In this document: positions 15,237-24,312 of the stretch, in pieces
How the letters are laid out: each line of letters begins with the position of its first letter
Numbering within the stretch: the stretch's first letter is position 1
Assembly (NCBI GenBank): GCA_937859595.1
Contig: CALMAH010000014.1
Span: 124,001-188,000, forward strand
Direction: 5' to 3'
Length of the DNA: 64,000 bases
Source of the DNA: an uncultured Acidobacteriota bacterium
Lineage (GTDB): Bacteria; Acidobacteriota; Blastocatellia; Pyrinomonadales; Pyrinomonadaceae
Program-made: the position numbers and the translations under genes
The notes under the pieces: generated by a model
The model's database searches: none
The model's input: the letters and a program-made list of their open reading frames with translations, nothing else
Told to the model about the DNA's origin: nothing

Positions 15237-16190
15237 ATGAAAATATTTCACGGCACGGACAATGCCAATATACAAAAACCGACCGTTCTGACGCTGGGCG
15301 TTTTTGACGGCCTGCATCTCGGTCACCAAAGGATAATGCATACGGTGGTCGAAAGGGCCAGAGTTGCAGATGCGGCCGCGACCGCGATCACATTCGATCC
15401 GCATCCTCGATCTGTTCTGCATCCGGATACCGCCCCGCCACTGCTGCAGACCCTGGACCAGCGGCTGGCGAATTTCGAAGTTCTTGGGATCGACCAGGCG
15501 ATCGTTATCCAGTTTGACGAAGAATTTGCCGGCCAGCCAGCCGAGATCTTTATCTCGGAGATCATTCATGAGCGATTGCAGGCCGTTGAGGTTCATCTCG
15601 GAAAAGATTTTGCTTTTGGTAAGGGCCGCGGCGGCAATATCGACCTGCTTAGGCAAATGAGCAAAGAACTCGGATTTTTTGCGGACGAAGTTCCGGAGTT
15701 AAGGCTTCGCGGACAGCGGGTCAGCTCTTCAAAGATACGAAGTTTGCTCGCCGAGGGGAAGGTCAACCTGGTCCGGCGGATGCTCGACAGGCCCTACGGC
15801 GTGGAGGGCGTTATCGAACGCGGAGCGCGCCGTGGCCATACAATAGGGTTTCCCACTGCAAACCTCAAACCACATAATCGAGTCATCCCGAAGTTTGGCG
15901 TTTATGCGACAGCCACTTTGGTAGACGGCGTGTGGCGAAGGAGCATTACGAACATAGGCGTTCGTCCGACGTTCGAGAATGATGTCGAGCCCTCGATTGA
16001 GACATACATCTTTGATTTTGATGGCGACCTATATGGCGACGTGCTCCGCGTGCGTTTTCTCCATCGGATAAGGGACGAACGGAAATTTAACGGTATCGAA
16101 GAACTGCGGACACAGATCGAGAGAGACACGGCCCGTGCGTCGAACTATTTTCGGCACGAGGGCGTAAGGAATATGCTGGATGTTCTGTGA
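15237..16190 (+). CDS. ribF: bifunctional riboflavin kinase / FAD synthetase
   Basis: A 317-residue enzyme that makes FMN and then FAD. The N-terminal nucleotidyltransferase half has VLTLGVFDGLHLGHQRI, TFDPHP and SSSKIRSLL. The C-terminal kinase half has GHTIGFPTANL, FGVYA, SITNIGVRPTF and ETYIFDFDGDLYG. Both halves are complete. It starts 3 bp after the membrane protein gene and is followed 9 bp later by the UbiB-like gene. FAD supply is relevant to the nearby FAD-dependent alkyl-DHAP synthase, though the link may be incidental. Confidence 0.96.
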   Translation: MKIFHGTDNANIQKPTVLTLGVFDGLHLGHQRIMHTVVERARVADAAATAITFDPHPRSVLHPDTAPPLLQTLDQRLANFEVLGIDQAIVIQFDEEFAGQPAEIFISEIIHERLQAVEVHLGKDFAFGKGRGGNIDLLRQMSKELGFFADEVPELRLRGQRVSSSKIRSLLAEGKVNLVRRMLDRPYGVEGVIERGARRGHTIGFPTANLKPHNRVIPKFGVYATATLVDGVWRRSITNIGVRPTFENDVEPSIETYIFDFDGDLYGDVLRVRFLHRIRDERKFNGIEELRTQIERDTARASNYFRHEGVRNMLDVL

Positions 16191-16199
16191 TGCATTTGC

Positions 16200-17996
16200 A
16201 TGGGCCGGGCACGCATCGAATATGCGGCAAAAAGCGAATTCTGCTGGAAGATGAATAAGGGAAATGAAACAAAAGATTTGGCTGTGATCATACCCGCGGA
16301 ACTGGTCAAACAGACCGCCGAAAACGGCGCGCGAATAATGACAGCTACGGACTCGCTGCCGATCGCGAAATACGTGACAAATCAGCAGCGGGTAGCAGAG
16401 GAGAGGTTTCTGATCCAAAAAGAGGTCGAGGTCGAGCGGCGTTACTCTGGCGTGCGTGGATGGTTTCGGATCCTACACGTGTCAGCCGTGATCGGGAAGC
16501 TGGCTCTTTACCTGTACCTCGATCAATACGAAACACACCGGAAAGCTCATCTGCGCCACGCCGAGGAGCGAATGAAGACTGCAAGACGGCTAACCCGAGC
16601 GGCTGTCTATGGTGAAAAACTGTACGGCTTTCGCCTCTGGTTCTTTAATATTGCAGTGCTCGCTCTGCAGCGAATCTTCCTCGGGAGCGAATTGAATCGC
16701 GAGGTAAATCAGGAAAAACAGGCAGTTTGGCTAAAGGAAAAGCTTATAGAACTCGGACCGACCTTTATCAAGATAGGCCAGTCGATGGGAACCCGGGCAG
16801 ACCTGCTGCCGTTGCCATTCGTGATCGCTCTTGGTGAGCTGCAGGATCAGGTGCCGCCGTTTGAAAATGAGATCGCCTTTGCCCGGATCGAAAAGGACCT
16901 GGGAAAGAAGATAAACGAGGTCTATCGGGAATTTGAACTGGAACCTGTTGCGGCAGCATCTCTGGGCCAGGTCTATAGGGCGCGGCTCCATACAGGCGAG
17001 GAAGTCGCGGTCAAGGTGCAGCGTCCAAACCTCGAAGCGATCATAAAGGGTGATCTGGAAATATTGAACAGGGTAGCCACATTTGCCGAGCGCTTTCCAC
17101 AGTTGAACGAGAACGCGGATTGGCCGGGAATGCTCCGTGAATTTAACCAGACCATCCACGAAGAGATGGATTATGCCGCCGAGGGGCGAAACGCCGAGCG
17201 TTTCAGGGAGAATTTTGCGAACTGGAGCAATGTACACGTTCCTAAGATCTATTGGAGCTTCACCTCTCCGAAGGTCCTAACGATGGAGTACATCCACGGA
17301 AAAAAGGTAACCGATCTGGAAGGTCTGCGGGGTCAGAACATCTCACCGGAAAAGGTTAACCGTCTGCTTATCCGTACATATCTCAAACAGCTGTTAGAAG
17401 ATGGTTTTTTCCACGCAGATCCCCACCCGGGAAATTTGCTGGTAATGACGGATGGGCGGCTGGCGTTTTTCGATTTTGGAATGGTCGGCAGGATAACGCC
17501 CGAACTGCAGACCAAGATGATAGATGCGTTCTTCCACGTCGTGGGCAAAGACCCGGCGGGCATCGCTCAAGATCTGATCGATCTGGATTTCCTTAAACCG
17601 GGCACGAATCCATCGGTGGTACGGCCGGTGGTGGAAAAGATGTTCGAGTTCCATCTGAACCTGAAACTCAAGGACGTTAATTTCAAGGAGCTCACCTACG
17701 ACCTTGCTGACGTCATGTATGATTACCCGTTTCGGCTTCCCTCGAATTTTACTTATATAATGCGTGCACTGATGACGCTGGAGGGTATCGGTATAATTAC
17801 CGATCCCGAATTCAATTTCTTCGAAACGGCAAAGCCCTATGCGAAGGAATTTATGCTCAAGCGAGAGGGACGTGATTTTCGCAAGATGTTCGTCGATAGG
17901 CTTATGGGCAGGGACAACGGCGGCAAGATCGACTGGGACCGCACATGGAAACTTGCGAAAATGGCGATGAAGACGGTGTTGAATACCGGTAAATAG
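16200..17996 (+). CDS. ABC1/UbiB-family atypical kinase
   Basis: Up to 598 residues with the hallmarks of the UbiB/ADCK family: the KxGQ-type motif FIKIGQSMGTRADLLP, the Ala-rich loop AAASLGQVYRA, the lysine in EEVAVKVQRP, EEMDYAAEGRNAERF, the catalytic HADPHPGNLLV and the metal-binding FFDFGMVG. UbiB relatives support ubiquinone or other lipid metabolism through ATPase activity. The N-terminal 100 or so residues are charged and variable; starts at 16251 or 16335 are possible because none has a clear ribosome site. It follows ribF closely. Confidence 0.92.
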   Translation: MGRARIEYAAKSEFCWKMNKGNETKDLAVIIPAELVKQTAENGARIMTATDSLPIAKYVTNQQRVAEERFLIQKEVEVERRYSGVRGWFRILHVSAVIGKLALYLYLDQYETHRKAHLRHAEERMKTARRLTRAAVYGEKLYGFRLWFFNIAVLALQRIFLGSELNREVNQEKQAVWLKEKLIELGPTFIKIGQSMGTRADLLPLPFVIALGELQDQVPPFENEIAFARIEKDLGKKINEVYREFELEPVAAASLGQVYRARLHTGEEVAVKVQRPNLEAIIKGDLEILNRVATFAERFPQLNENADWPGMLREFNQTIHEEMDYAAEGRNAERFRENFANWSNVHVPKIYWSFTSPKVLTMEYIHGKKVTDLEGLRGQNISPEKVNRLLIRTYLKQLLEDGFFHADPHPGNLLVMTDGRLAFFDFGMVGRITPELQTKMIDAFFHVVGKDPAGIAQDLIDLDFLKPGTNPSVVRPVVEKMFEFHLNLKLKDVNFKELTYDLADVMYDYPFRLPSNFTYIMRALMTLEGIGIITDPEFNFFETAKPYAKEFMLKREGRDFRKMFVDRLMGRDNGGKIDWDRTWKLAKMAMKTVLNTGK

Positions 17997-17998
17997 TA

Positions 17999-19252
17999 AT
18001 GGTTACATTTGTTCGAGATCTTTGTTTCGTTTATCTATTGATGGCGGCGGTGCAGTTTGCCGTAGGACAAACCCCCACCGCTAAACCCGGGTATTCCGAC
18101 TTGTTTGTTTCCGTTTGGGAAACGGTAAATGAACGATTTTACGATCCCGAGTTCAATGGGGTTGACTGGAAAGCCGTAGGGGAGCGCTATCGCCCGTTGG
18201 CAGCGAAGGCCAAAACCGACGCTGAATTTCATGGCCTAATGCAGAAAATGCTGGGCGAATTACCTGTGTCGCACCTGGGCCTCGGGATGCCCGGCCAGCA
18301 AGGACACATTGGCATTGGCGTTCGCACCCATAACATTGATGGCCGCCAGACGGTCACCTTCGTACACCCTGGATCGGATGCTCAGCGGCGAGGCATACGC
18401 ACCGGCGATGTATTTCTTGACGCTTCGCGGGTCTCCGGGCCGTTGGGGTCCAATGCAGAAATTCGCTTGAGGGGCTGCGATGGGCGGACCCGAACAATAA
18501 AGGTTCGCCGCGAGTCGCACTCACAGCCCGAGCGGCCGTCAATTCGATGGAGGACATTCATAATAGGCGAAGGTGAGCGGATAGGTTACCTTCGTGCTGT
18601 TCGCTTCGACGACGATGTTGCTCCTTCTGTCGATAGGGCAATGGGCGAACTGAAGGATACAAAAGGCCTCATTATTGATGTGCGTGACAATACCGGTGGA
18701 AATATGTCATTCATACGTCTGAGCAGTTACTTAAGCTCAGGTGAGCATTTGGTCGCGGCCCTACTAACAAGACACTACCTCGAAGCGAAGGGGCACACTC
18801 CAGGTCAGATTGACCCGACCCAACTGCCAAGAACTGTCGGTTCGTATACAAATGAAAAGATCTATGAAGCTATGAAAAGCAACGGCGGTGCGGTGTCTTT
18901 TTTCAGCGAGGACCTAGGCGAAAGAAAGTATTCCGGTAAGGTGGTCGTATTGATAAATGATGAGACTGCCAGCGCGGCCGAAGGATTTGCATGGCATATG
19001 AAACTGATGACCGCAGCGACCCTGGTTGGAAGGAAGACAGCCGGGGCTTTGCTAGGTGCCGAGTATTTCACTCTGCCCGGCGGCTGGCGTCTCGCAGTTC
19101 CAACCCATTCGGGCTGGGGGCCGGACGGAAAGCCCGTGATAGACCAACCGGTGGTCCCGCATATCGAAACAGAATGGACCGCAAATGACGTCTGTTCCGG
19201 AACCGACCCGGACCTTGCCAAAGCTCTGGATATAATTGCCGGAGACAACTGA
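17999..19252 (+). CDS. S41-family C-terminal processing peptidase, secreted
   Basis: A 417-residue exported protease with a signal peptide ending near GQTPT. A helical tail-binding domain (SDLFVSVWETVNERFYDPEFNGVDW) comes first, a PDZ domain lies around residues 95-175, then the catalytic core. The nucleophile is in NDETASAAEGF and the general-base lysine in GRKTAGALLG. It is a Tricorn/CtpA-type enzyme. It starts 2 bp after the UbiB-like gene, so may share its transcript. Confidence 0.9.
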   Translation: MVTFVRDLCFVYLLMAAVQFAVGQTPTAKPGYSDLFVSVWETVNERFYDPEFNGVDWKAVGERYRPLAAKAKTDAEFHGLMQKMLGELPVSHLGLGMPGQQGHIGIGVRTHNIDGRQTVTFVHPGSDAQRRGIRTGDVFLDASRVSGPLGSNAEIRLRGCDGRTRTIKVRRESHSQPERPSIRWRTFIIGEGERIGYLRAVRFDDDVAPSVDRAMGELKDTKGLIIDVRDNTGGNMSFIRLSSYLSSGEHLVAALLTRHYLEAKGHTPGQIDPTQLPRTVGSYTNEKIYEAMKSNGGAVSFFSEDLGERKYSGKVVVLINDETASAAEGFAWHMKLMTAATLVGRKTAGALLGAEYFTLPGGWRLAVPTHSGWGPDGKPVIDQPVVPHIETEWTANDVCSGTDPDLAKALDIIAGDN

Positions 19253-19334
19253 CCACGCACATAGCCTTTCGCGTGTAAATCTTCCGTTTGTCACTTGAAT
19301 TTCCGGTTACAATCAGGTTTAATCCTCATTTAAT

Positions 19335-20060
19335 ATGAGACTTCAAGGGACAATCGTTCTCTCAACCTTACTTTGCTGTTTTCTTGCCACGGCCGTAATA
19401 GAGGCAATGCCGCCAATGCAGAATACCGACCGTTATCAGGTTGTTCGTGCGGAAAAGGATTTCCGGATCAATGAGCTCGACAATCCGCAATGGCAGACGG
19501 CACGTGCGGTGTTGATAGATCGTTATTGGTCTGGCGAGACAGCCCCAATGTCCAGGCACTTTATTGTACGTATGCTATGGACCCGCAGATCGCTATACAT
19601 GAAGTGTGAGGCAACTCAGCAGGAGCCGCTTGTAGTATCACTAACACCTAAAACCGAATCCAAGGCTATGGGCCTTTGGGGGCGCGATGTTTGCGAGCTC
19701 TTCATTGCGCCGATCCGTGAACTGCCGGAGAAATACTTCGAGTTTGAAGTGGCTCCCAATGGCGAGTGGCTGGACTTGGCGATAGACGTAACAAGCGGCA
19801 CAAGAGTCACTGATTGGGACTTTGCGTCTGGCATGCTTGCGGCGGCAAGGGTTGACGAAGGCAGCGTGACAATGGCCTTTAAGGTTGATTTTAAGGCATT
19901 TGACAAAACCCCAAGGCCTGGTGAGATCTGGCTTGGTAATTTTTTCCGTGCAGTTGGCCGTGATCCGGACAGGGGGTATCTCGCCTGGCGGCCGACTATG
20001 ACGCCAAAACCTGACTTTCACGTTCCGTCAAAATTTGGTGAGATAGAATTTCTTCGCTAA
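19335..20060 (+). CDS. secreted CBM9-like (carbohydrate-binding) protein
   Basis: A 241-residue protein with an N-terminal signal sequence (MRLQGTIVLSTLLCCFLATAVIEA). The body follows the CBM9-like family seen in Bacteroidetes and Acidobacteria: WGRDVCELFIAP, EKYFEFEVAPNGEWLDLAID, and an ending that describes a W-rich sheet (YLAWRPTMTPKPDFHVPSKFGEIEF). It has no catalytic partner domain. It probably binds a sugar or peptide ligand outside the cytoplasm; ligand unknown. Confidence 0.82.
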   Translation: MRLQGTIVLSTLLCCFLATAVIEAMPPMQNTDRYQVVRAEKDFRINELDNPQWQTARAVLIDRYWSGETAPMSRHFIVRMLWTRRSLYMKCEATQQEPLVVSLTPKTESKAMGLWGRDVCELFIAPIRELPEKYFEFEVAPNGEWLDLAIDVTSGTRVTDWDFASGMLAAARVDEGSVTMAFKVDFKAFDKTPRPGEIWLGNFFRAVGRDPDRGYLAWRPTMTPKPDFHVPSKFGEIEFLR

Positions 20061-20128
20061 ACACTACATAAGTGGTTAGGACCGTCGGCGACTGTCGGCA
20101 GTTTTTGCCTGGCCGATGATTGGTTCCG

Positions 20129-20902
20129 TTATGCTGTCATGCCCCCATCGATCGCGATGGTTTGGCCGGTGACATAGCTGGAAGCCTCCGAAGCCAGAAA
20201 AACTACGATCCCTTTGAGCTCGCCGGGTCGACCGATCCGCGGCAGCATGTTGTTTTCCTGTATAGAACGTTCATAGATCTCGATTGCCGAATCGGCAAGC
20301 CGAGAATGGAAAAAGCCGGGGGCGATCGCGTTTACGCGGATTCCCCGCCGTCCCCAACTGGCAGCGAGTTCCCGAGTGAGGCCTATCAACCCTGCCTTGC
20401 TGGCAACATATCCTGCATAGAAAGGCCCGTTCGCAGATGACGTCAATCCCGAGATAGAAGTGATGTTGATGATCGAGCCGCTTTCCTGTTTGAGCATTTG
20501 CCTTGCCGCTGCCTGAGCCACCAGGAAACAGCCCGTCAGATTTACGTCAATGACCTTCTGCCATTTTTCCAGCGGCATATCTTCCGGCATTTCGGCCCAC
20601 GAGACCCCGGCGTTGTTAACGAGAATATCCAGAGAGCCGAAACGCTTTACGGTTTCATCAACCAATCCGGCAACCTCATCAGGATGTGAGACGTCACACA
20701 AAAGGCCGGCGGCCTTAAGACCCCTCGCGGCAAACTCTGCGACCGTCTCGTCAAGCCATTCGCTGCGACGAGCGCACAGCATAAGTGAGGCACCCGCTTC
20801 GCCAAGTGCCTCAGCCATCTCCTTGCCGATACCTCGGGAACCTCCGGTGACGATGGCCGTCTTACCCGTGAGATCAAATAGATCCTTCACACTTTTTGTC
20901 AT
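20129..20902 (-). CDS. SDR-family oxidoreductase (gluconate/3-oxoacyl reductase-like)
   Basis: A complete 257-residue classical SDR: TGGSRGIG near residue 19, NNAG near 96, catalytic Ser in ITSISG, YVASK near 165, and the C-terminal YVTGQTIAIDGGMTA typical of gluconate 5-dehydrogenase and FabG-like enzymes. It is cytoplasmic. No neighbouring sugar operon is present, so substrate is open. It is divergent from the gene at 21060. Confidence 0.88.
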   Translation of the reverse strand: MTKSVKDLFDLTGKTAIVTGGSRGIGKEMAEALGEAGASLMLCARRSEWLDETVAEFAARGLKAAGLLCDVSHPDEVAGLVDETVKRFGSLDILVNNAGVSWAEMPEDMPLEKWQKVIDVNLTGCFLVAQAAARQMLKQESGSIINITSISGLTSSANGPFYAGYVASKAGLIGLTRELAASWGRRGIRVNAIAPGFFHSRLADSAIEIYERSIQENNMLPRIGRPGELKGIVVFLASEASSYVTGQTIAIDGGMTA

Positions 20903-21059
20903 GTTTTAAATGTATCGTCGATGTTCCTTGTTCATTACAAGTATAGGGCCTAAACACCGGAGTTTGCCAAGTAGTTCGGATTTTCGCTTCGGATCGAGCA
21001 AACTGTCTACAAGCAGGATAGCATTGGACTGATCCATCCGGTTGGAGTTAAATAACGCT

Positions 21060-21854
21060 ATGGGCAGATCAGAGAGAGAGCTTGCATTTTTGAGAGACCT
21101 ACACATTACCGACGACTATACTACCCGGTTTACAGAACTTGCGGACCGGCATATTTCGCTTGACCAAGTGGAGGGGCTTCTCTACCTGAATGTCGGTACC
21201 GGAAATCACTGTCTGGCACTTTGCGAATCTGCCGAAGGAAAGGCAGCAGTTCACGGTATTTGCGAGAACTCCGAGCTCCTGAGCATTGCGCGCGACAAGG
21301 CTGCGGCCGTTGGATCCGACGTAAGATTCTCGGTTGGAGCGGCAGTCCTCGGAGCTTTCGATGCGGTAATTGCGGACGCCAGCCTTACGCCGCCGGATCT
21401 TTTCGAGCAGGTAATGAAACAGGCTGTTCAATACGGTAGATCAGGTGCGCGGTTCTATTTCATGCTTCCGAGCTCGGGGAGTTTTGGTGAGATCTTCTCG
21501 GTGCTCTGGGAAGCCCTCTCCAACACAGGTTCCGGCAGCGGGGCAGCGATCATAGAAAACATGATCAGCTCGCTGCCAACGACAAGCAAGCTTGAGGAGC
21601 TGGCGAATGCTGCAGGGCTTGCGGGTGTTGAGACTCATGTTGGCCGGGAGATCTTTGAATATGCTGACGGCTCGGCCCTCGCCGCATCACCGCTTATCGC
21701 CGACTTTTTCATACCGGCATGGCTGAAAGGGCTCAGCGAGACGGAGCGAGACGAGATCTTGGACGCGGTTTCGCGGCTTATCGACGCCGAGGGAGGGGAT
21801 CTGACCTTTAGATTCTCGGTGAAACCGACGCTCCTAACCGGCACGAAGGAATGA
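21060..21854 (+). CDS. SAM-dependent methyltransferase-like protein
   Basis: About 264 residues with a Rossmann methyltransferase layout. LLYLNVGTGNHCLALCESAEGKAAVHGICENSELL looks like the SAM-binding motif I region, followed by FDAVIADASL (motif II/IV) and a C-terminal all-helical part. ATG 21060 lies 12 bp after GGAG; a TTG at 21042 is the alternative. It overlaps the formate/nitrite channel gene by 4 bp, implying co-expression. Methylation substrate unknown. Confidence 0.75.
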   Translation: MGRSERELAFLRDLHITDDYTTRFTELADRHISLDQVEGLLYLNVGTGNHCLALCESAEGKAAVHGICENSELLSIARDKAAAVGSDVRFSVGAAVLGAFDAVIADASLTPPDLFEQVMKQAVQYGRSGARFYFMLPSSGSFGEIFSVLWEALSNTGSGSGAAIIENMISSLPTTSKLEELANAAGLAGVETHVGREIFEYADGSALAASPLIADFFIPAWLKGLSETERDEILDAVSRLIDAEGGDLTFRFSVKPTLLTGTKE

Positions 21855-22729
21855 TCAAGGAAAACAAAGAAACGCGATATGTCGATTCCCTGCTGCCGCC
21901 GGAAATGGCCAAACGGGCGGAAGACCTGGGTGTGGCAAAGTCGTCGATGGAATTCAGCCGGCTCTTTGTATTGTCCGTTCTCGCGGGAGCTTTTATCGGT
22001 TTCGGAGCGGTTTTGGCCACCGTGACGGCGACCGGCGCGGATGTAGTGCTTTCTTATGGAATCGCTCGGTTATTGACCGGTTTTGTTTTTTCGCTTGGAC
22101 TCGTGCTTGTTGTGATCGGGGGTGCCGAACTGTTCACGGGCAACAATCTTATCGTCATGGCATGGGCAAACCGGCGAGTCGCGACTGTCCAGATGCTGCG
22201 AAACTGGCTGATCGTCTTCCTTGGGAATTTTGTTGGTGCAGCGGGCCTGGCCGCGGCCGTGTTCGTGAGCGGTCACTACCTTTTTGGTCGAGGACAGGTC
22301 GGCGCAACAGCCCTGCTGATAGCATCTGGAAAGTCCGGCCTTGGATTCTTCGAGGCTGCAATGCTTGGAATTCTTTGCAATGTATTGGTTTGTCTAGCGG
22401 TCTGGATGAGCTATAGCGGGCGAACAACGATCGATAAGATGGCCGCCGTCGTGCCGCCTATCACGGCCTTTGTCGCTCTCGGCTTTGAACACAGCATCGC
22501 AAACATGTATTTCATTCCGGCAGGGCTTCTTCTTAAATGGTTTGGGCCCGAGACCTTGATCATTCAGAGCAAGCTCTTGGGGGCCCAGCCGGAACTGATA
22601 ACCGTTGAACGGTTTCTTTTGGGAAATCTGGTGCCTGTAACGATCGGTAATGTGATCGGCGGTGCAGTATTGGTGGGTATCGTGTATTGGTTCGTCTATT
22701 TGAGGGAACCGGAAGGAACCGACGAATAG
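21851..22729 (+). CDS. formate/nitrite transporter family channel
   Basis: A 292-residue FocA/NirC-family protein with six membrane segments. AGAFIGFGAVLATV, GLVLVVIGGAELFTGNNLIVMAWA and GNFVGAAGLAAA are family signatures, and FVALGFEHSIANMYFIPAGLL contains the central-pore histidine. FNT channels move small monovalent anions such as formate, nitrite or hydrosulfide. It is translationally coupled to a methyltransferase-like gene. Confidence 0.93.
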   Translation: MIKENKETRYVDSLLPPEMAKRAEDLGVAKSSMEFSRLFVLSVLAGAFIGFGAVLATVTATGADVVLSYGIARLLTGFVFSLGLVLVVIGGAELFTGNNLIVMAWANRRVATVQMLRNWLIVFLGNFVGAAGLAAAVFVSGHYLFGRGQVGATALLIASGKSGLGFFEAAMLGILCNVLVCLAVWMSYSGRTTIDKMAAVVPPITAFVALGFEHSIANMYFIPAGLLLKWFGPETLIIQSKLLGAQPELITVERFLLGNLVPVTIGNVIGGAVLVGIVYWFVYLREPEGTDE

Positions 22730-22804
22730 CGGCGACTGGTGCCGTGCCAACGAATGCTGATAGACGCAATCACCCCCGCGGTCCTTCATGGACAAAACGT
22801 CCGG

Positions 22805-23068
22805 TCAATTGGTTTTTGCCTCGCTTCGGCGACGCATCTCTCTTGAAATCTCCTCATCGCTCATTTCTGCAAGCTTTGAGGCTCCCGATCCTGATAGCAG
22901 ATTCCCGGAATAATCCTCGTCTTCGGCCTCTCGCATCCCTTCCTTGAATGCCTTGCGCGACTGTCCCAGGGCCTTTGCTAGCTGTGGCAGTCTGGTGGCA
23001 CCAAAAAGAAGAAAAAGCACAGCAACGATTAGAATTATCTCTGTCGTTCCCAAAGCAATTGCAAACAT
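22805..23068 (-). CDS. tatA: twin-arginine translocase subunit TatA/E
   Basis: An 87-residue protein with one N-terminal membrane helix (GTTEIILIVAVLFLLFGATRLPQLAKALGQS), the FG motif and an amphipathic helix, then an acidic tail. GAGG lies before its ATG. TatA forms the pore that exports folded proteins with RR signals; the asparaginase at 29314 carries such a signal. tatC is not in this window. Confidence 0.93.
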   Translation of the reverse strand: MFAIALGTTEIILIVAVLFLLFGATRLPQLAKALGQSRKAFKEGMREAEDEDYSGNLLSGSGASKLAEMSDEEISREMRRRSEAKTN

Positions 23069-23131
23069 ATCAAGTCCTCACGAGGTCAGATGTTAACGGC
23101 TCGAATCAGAATTATATCATAATCGCCGTGA

Positions 23132-24085
23132 TCAAAGCCCCGCGGTACGCAGGCGGTCCATTGCGTCAACAAGAGCCGAGGTAATGCCTTTCTCGGAAAC
23201 CGAATGCCCCGAATCAGGAACAACGATAAAATCGGCCTCGGGCAACGCTTGGTGAAGTTCCCATGCTGACCGCATGGGACAGACAACGTCGTATCGGCCC
23301 TGCACTATCACAATCGGCAGGTGTCGTATCTTGTTCACATTGTCCAACAAATAGTTATCACCGGGGAAAAAAGATCCATTCACAAAATAGTGGCTTTCGA
23401 TGCGGGCAAGGCTGAGCGCCTCGTGCTCGCCTTCCCAATGATCGACCAGTTCCTGATCCGGAAAAAGCTTTGAGGTCGCTCCTTCCCACGTGCTCCAGGC
23501 CCTGGCGGCAGAGAGCCTTACGGTCTCATTATCGCTCGTTAGGCGTTTGTGATAGGCAGTCATGAAATCCCCGCGTTCATGGTCGGGTATAGCGTCACGA
23601 TAGCGCTCCCAGAAATCCGGGAATATCTCTGACGCACCATACTGATAGAACCAATCCAGTTCTTTCTTGCGGGTAAGAAAAATGCCCCGAAGTATCAGCC
23701 CGAGACAACGGTCAGGATGGTTTATTCCATAGGCCAGGCTCAGCGTGCTGCCCCACGACCCGCCGAAAACGTACCATTTGTCGATGCCAAATTTTTCCCT
23801 CAAAGCCTCAATATCGCTTATCAGATCCCAGGTCGTGTTTTCGCGCAGTTCGGCGTGCGGGGTTGACTGGCCCGATCCGCGCTGGTCAAAGAGAATGACG
23901 TGATATGCCTCGGGGTCAAAAAACTGCCGGTACATCGGGATCAGCCCGCCGCCGGGGCCGCCGTGTAGAAATACAACCGGAATTCCTTCGGGGTTACCGA
24001 CACGTTCCCAATAGATCTCGTGGATATCAGAAACCTTGAGCATGCCCGACTCAAATGGCTCGATCTCAGGGTAAAGGGTTTTCAT
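23132..24085 (-). CDS. pip: prolyl aminopeptidase
   Basis: A 317-residue alpha/beta hydrolase that removes N-terminal proline from peptides. The oxyanion region HGGPGGG (near residue 41), the nucleophile GGSWGSTLSLAY (near 108) and the C-terminal QGRYDVVCPM and DSGHS segments (Asp and His of the triad) are all present. It has no signal peptide, so it is cytoplasmic. It sits alone between tatA and a divergent gene. Confidence 0.95.
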   Translation of the reverse strand: MKTLYPEIEPFESGMLKVSDIHEIYWERVGNPEGIPVVFLHGGPGGGLIPMYRQFFDPEAYHVILFDQRGSGQSTPHAELRENTTWDLISDIEALREKFGIDKWYVFGGSWGSTLSLAYGINHPDRCLGLILRGIFLTRKKELDWFYQYGASEIFPDFWERYRDAIPDHERGDFMTAYHKRLTSDNETVRLSAARAWSTWEGATSKLFPDQELVDHWEGEHEALSLARIESHYFVNGSFFPGDNYLLDNVNKIRHLPIVIVQGRYDVVCPMRSAWELHQALPEADFIVVPDSGHSVSEKGITSALVDAMDRLRTAGL

Positions 24086-24291
24086 ATGTTTTAATGATAC
24101 GTGAATTAGCTCTACTGTGGAAACCCGATGATGTTGGTGGCGTTGTCAAGGTTCAGAGAGCCTGACGGCTAGTGCGGTGAATGCCGTGATTCAGGTTCAG
24201 CATACATCCAAAAACGTGGGTCTCGCATCATTATATTCTGGAGAGCGTAAAGTGGATAGACAATTATCGATATGAGGTTTCGGTTTTTCGA

Positions 24292-24305
24292 GTTCAGATC
24301 TGAAC
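24292..24305. promoter_or_regulatory. 14-bp perfect palindrome just before a start codon
   Basis: GTTCAGATCTGAAC is a perfect palindrome ending 7 bp before the GTG at 24313. It could be an operator or an mRNA hairpin near the ribosome site AAGAGG. No protein is assigned. Confidence 0.4.
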
Positions 24306-24312
24306 GAAAGAG

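Noticed and set aside
20061-20128. Terminator between convergent genes at 20.1 kb
   Set aside because: CGACTGTCG and a T5 run are present but no stem of sufficient length precedes the T-run.
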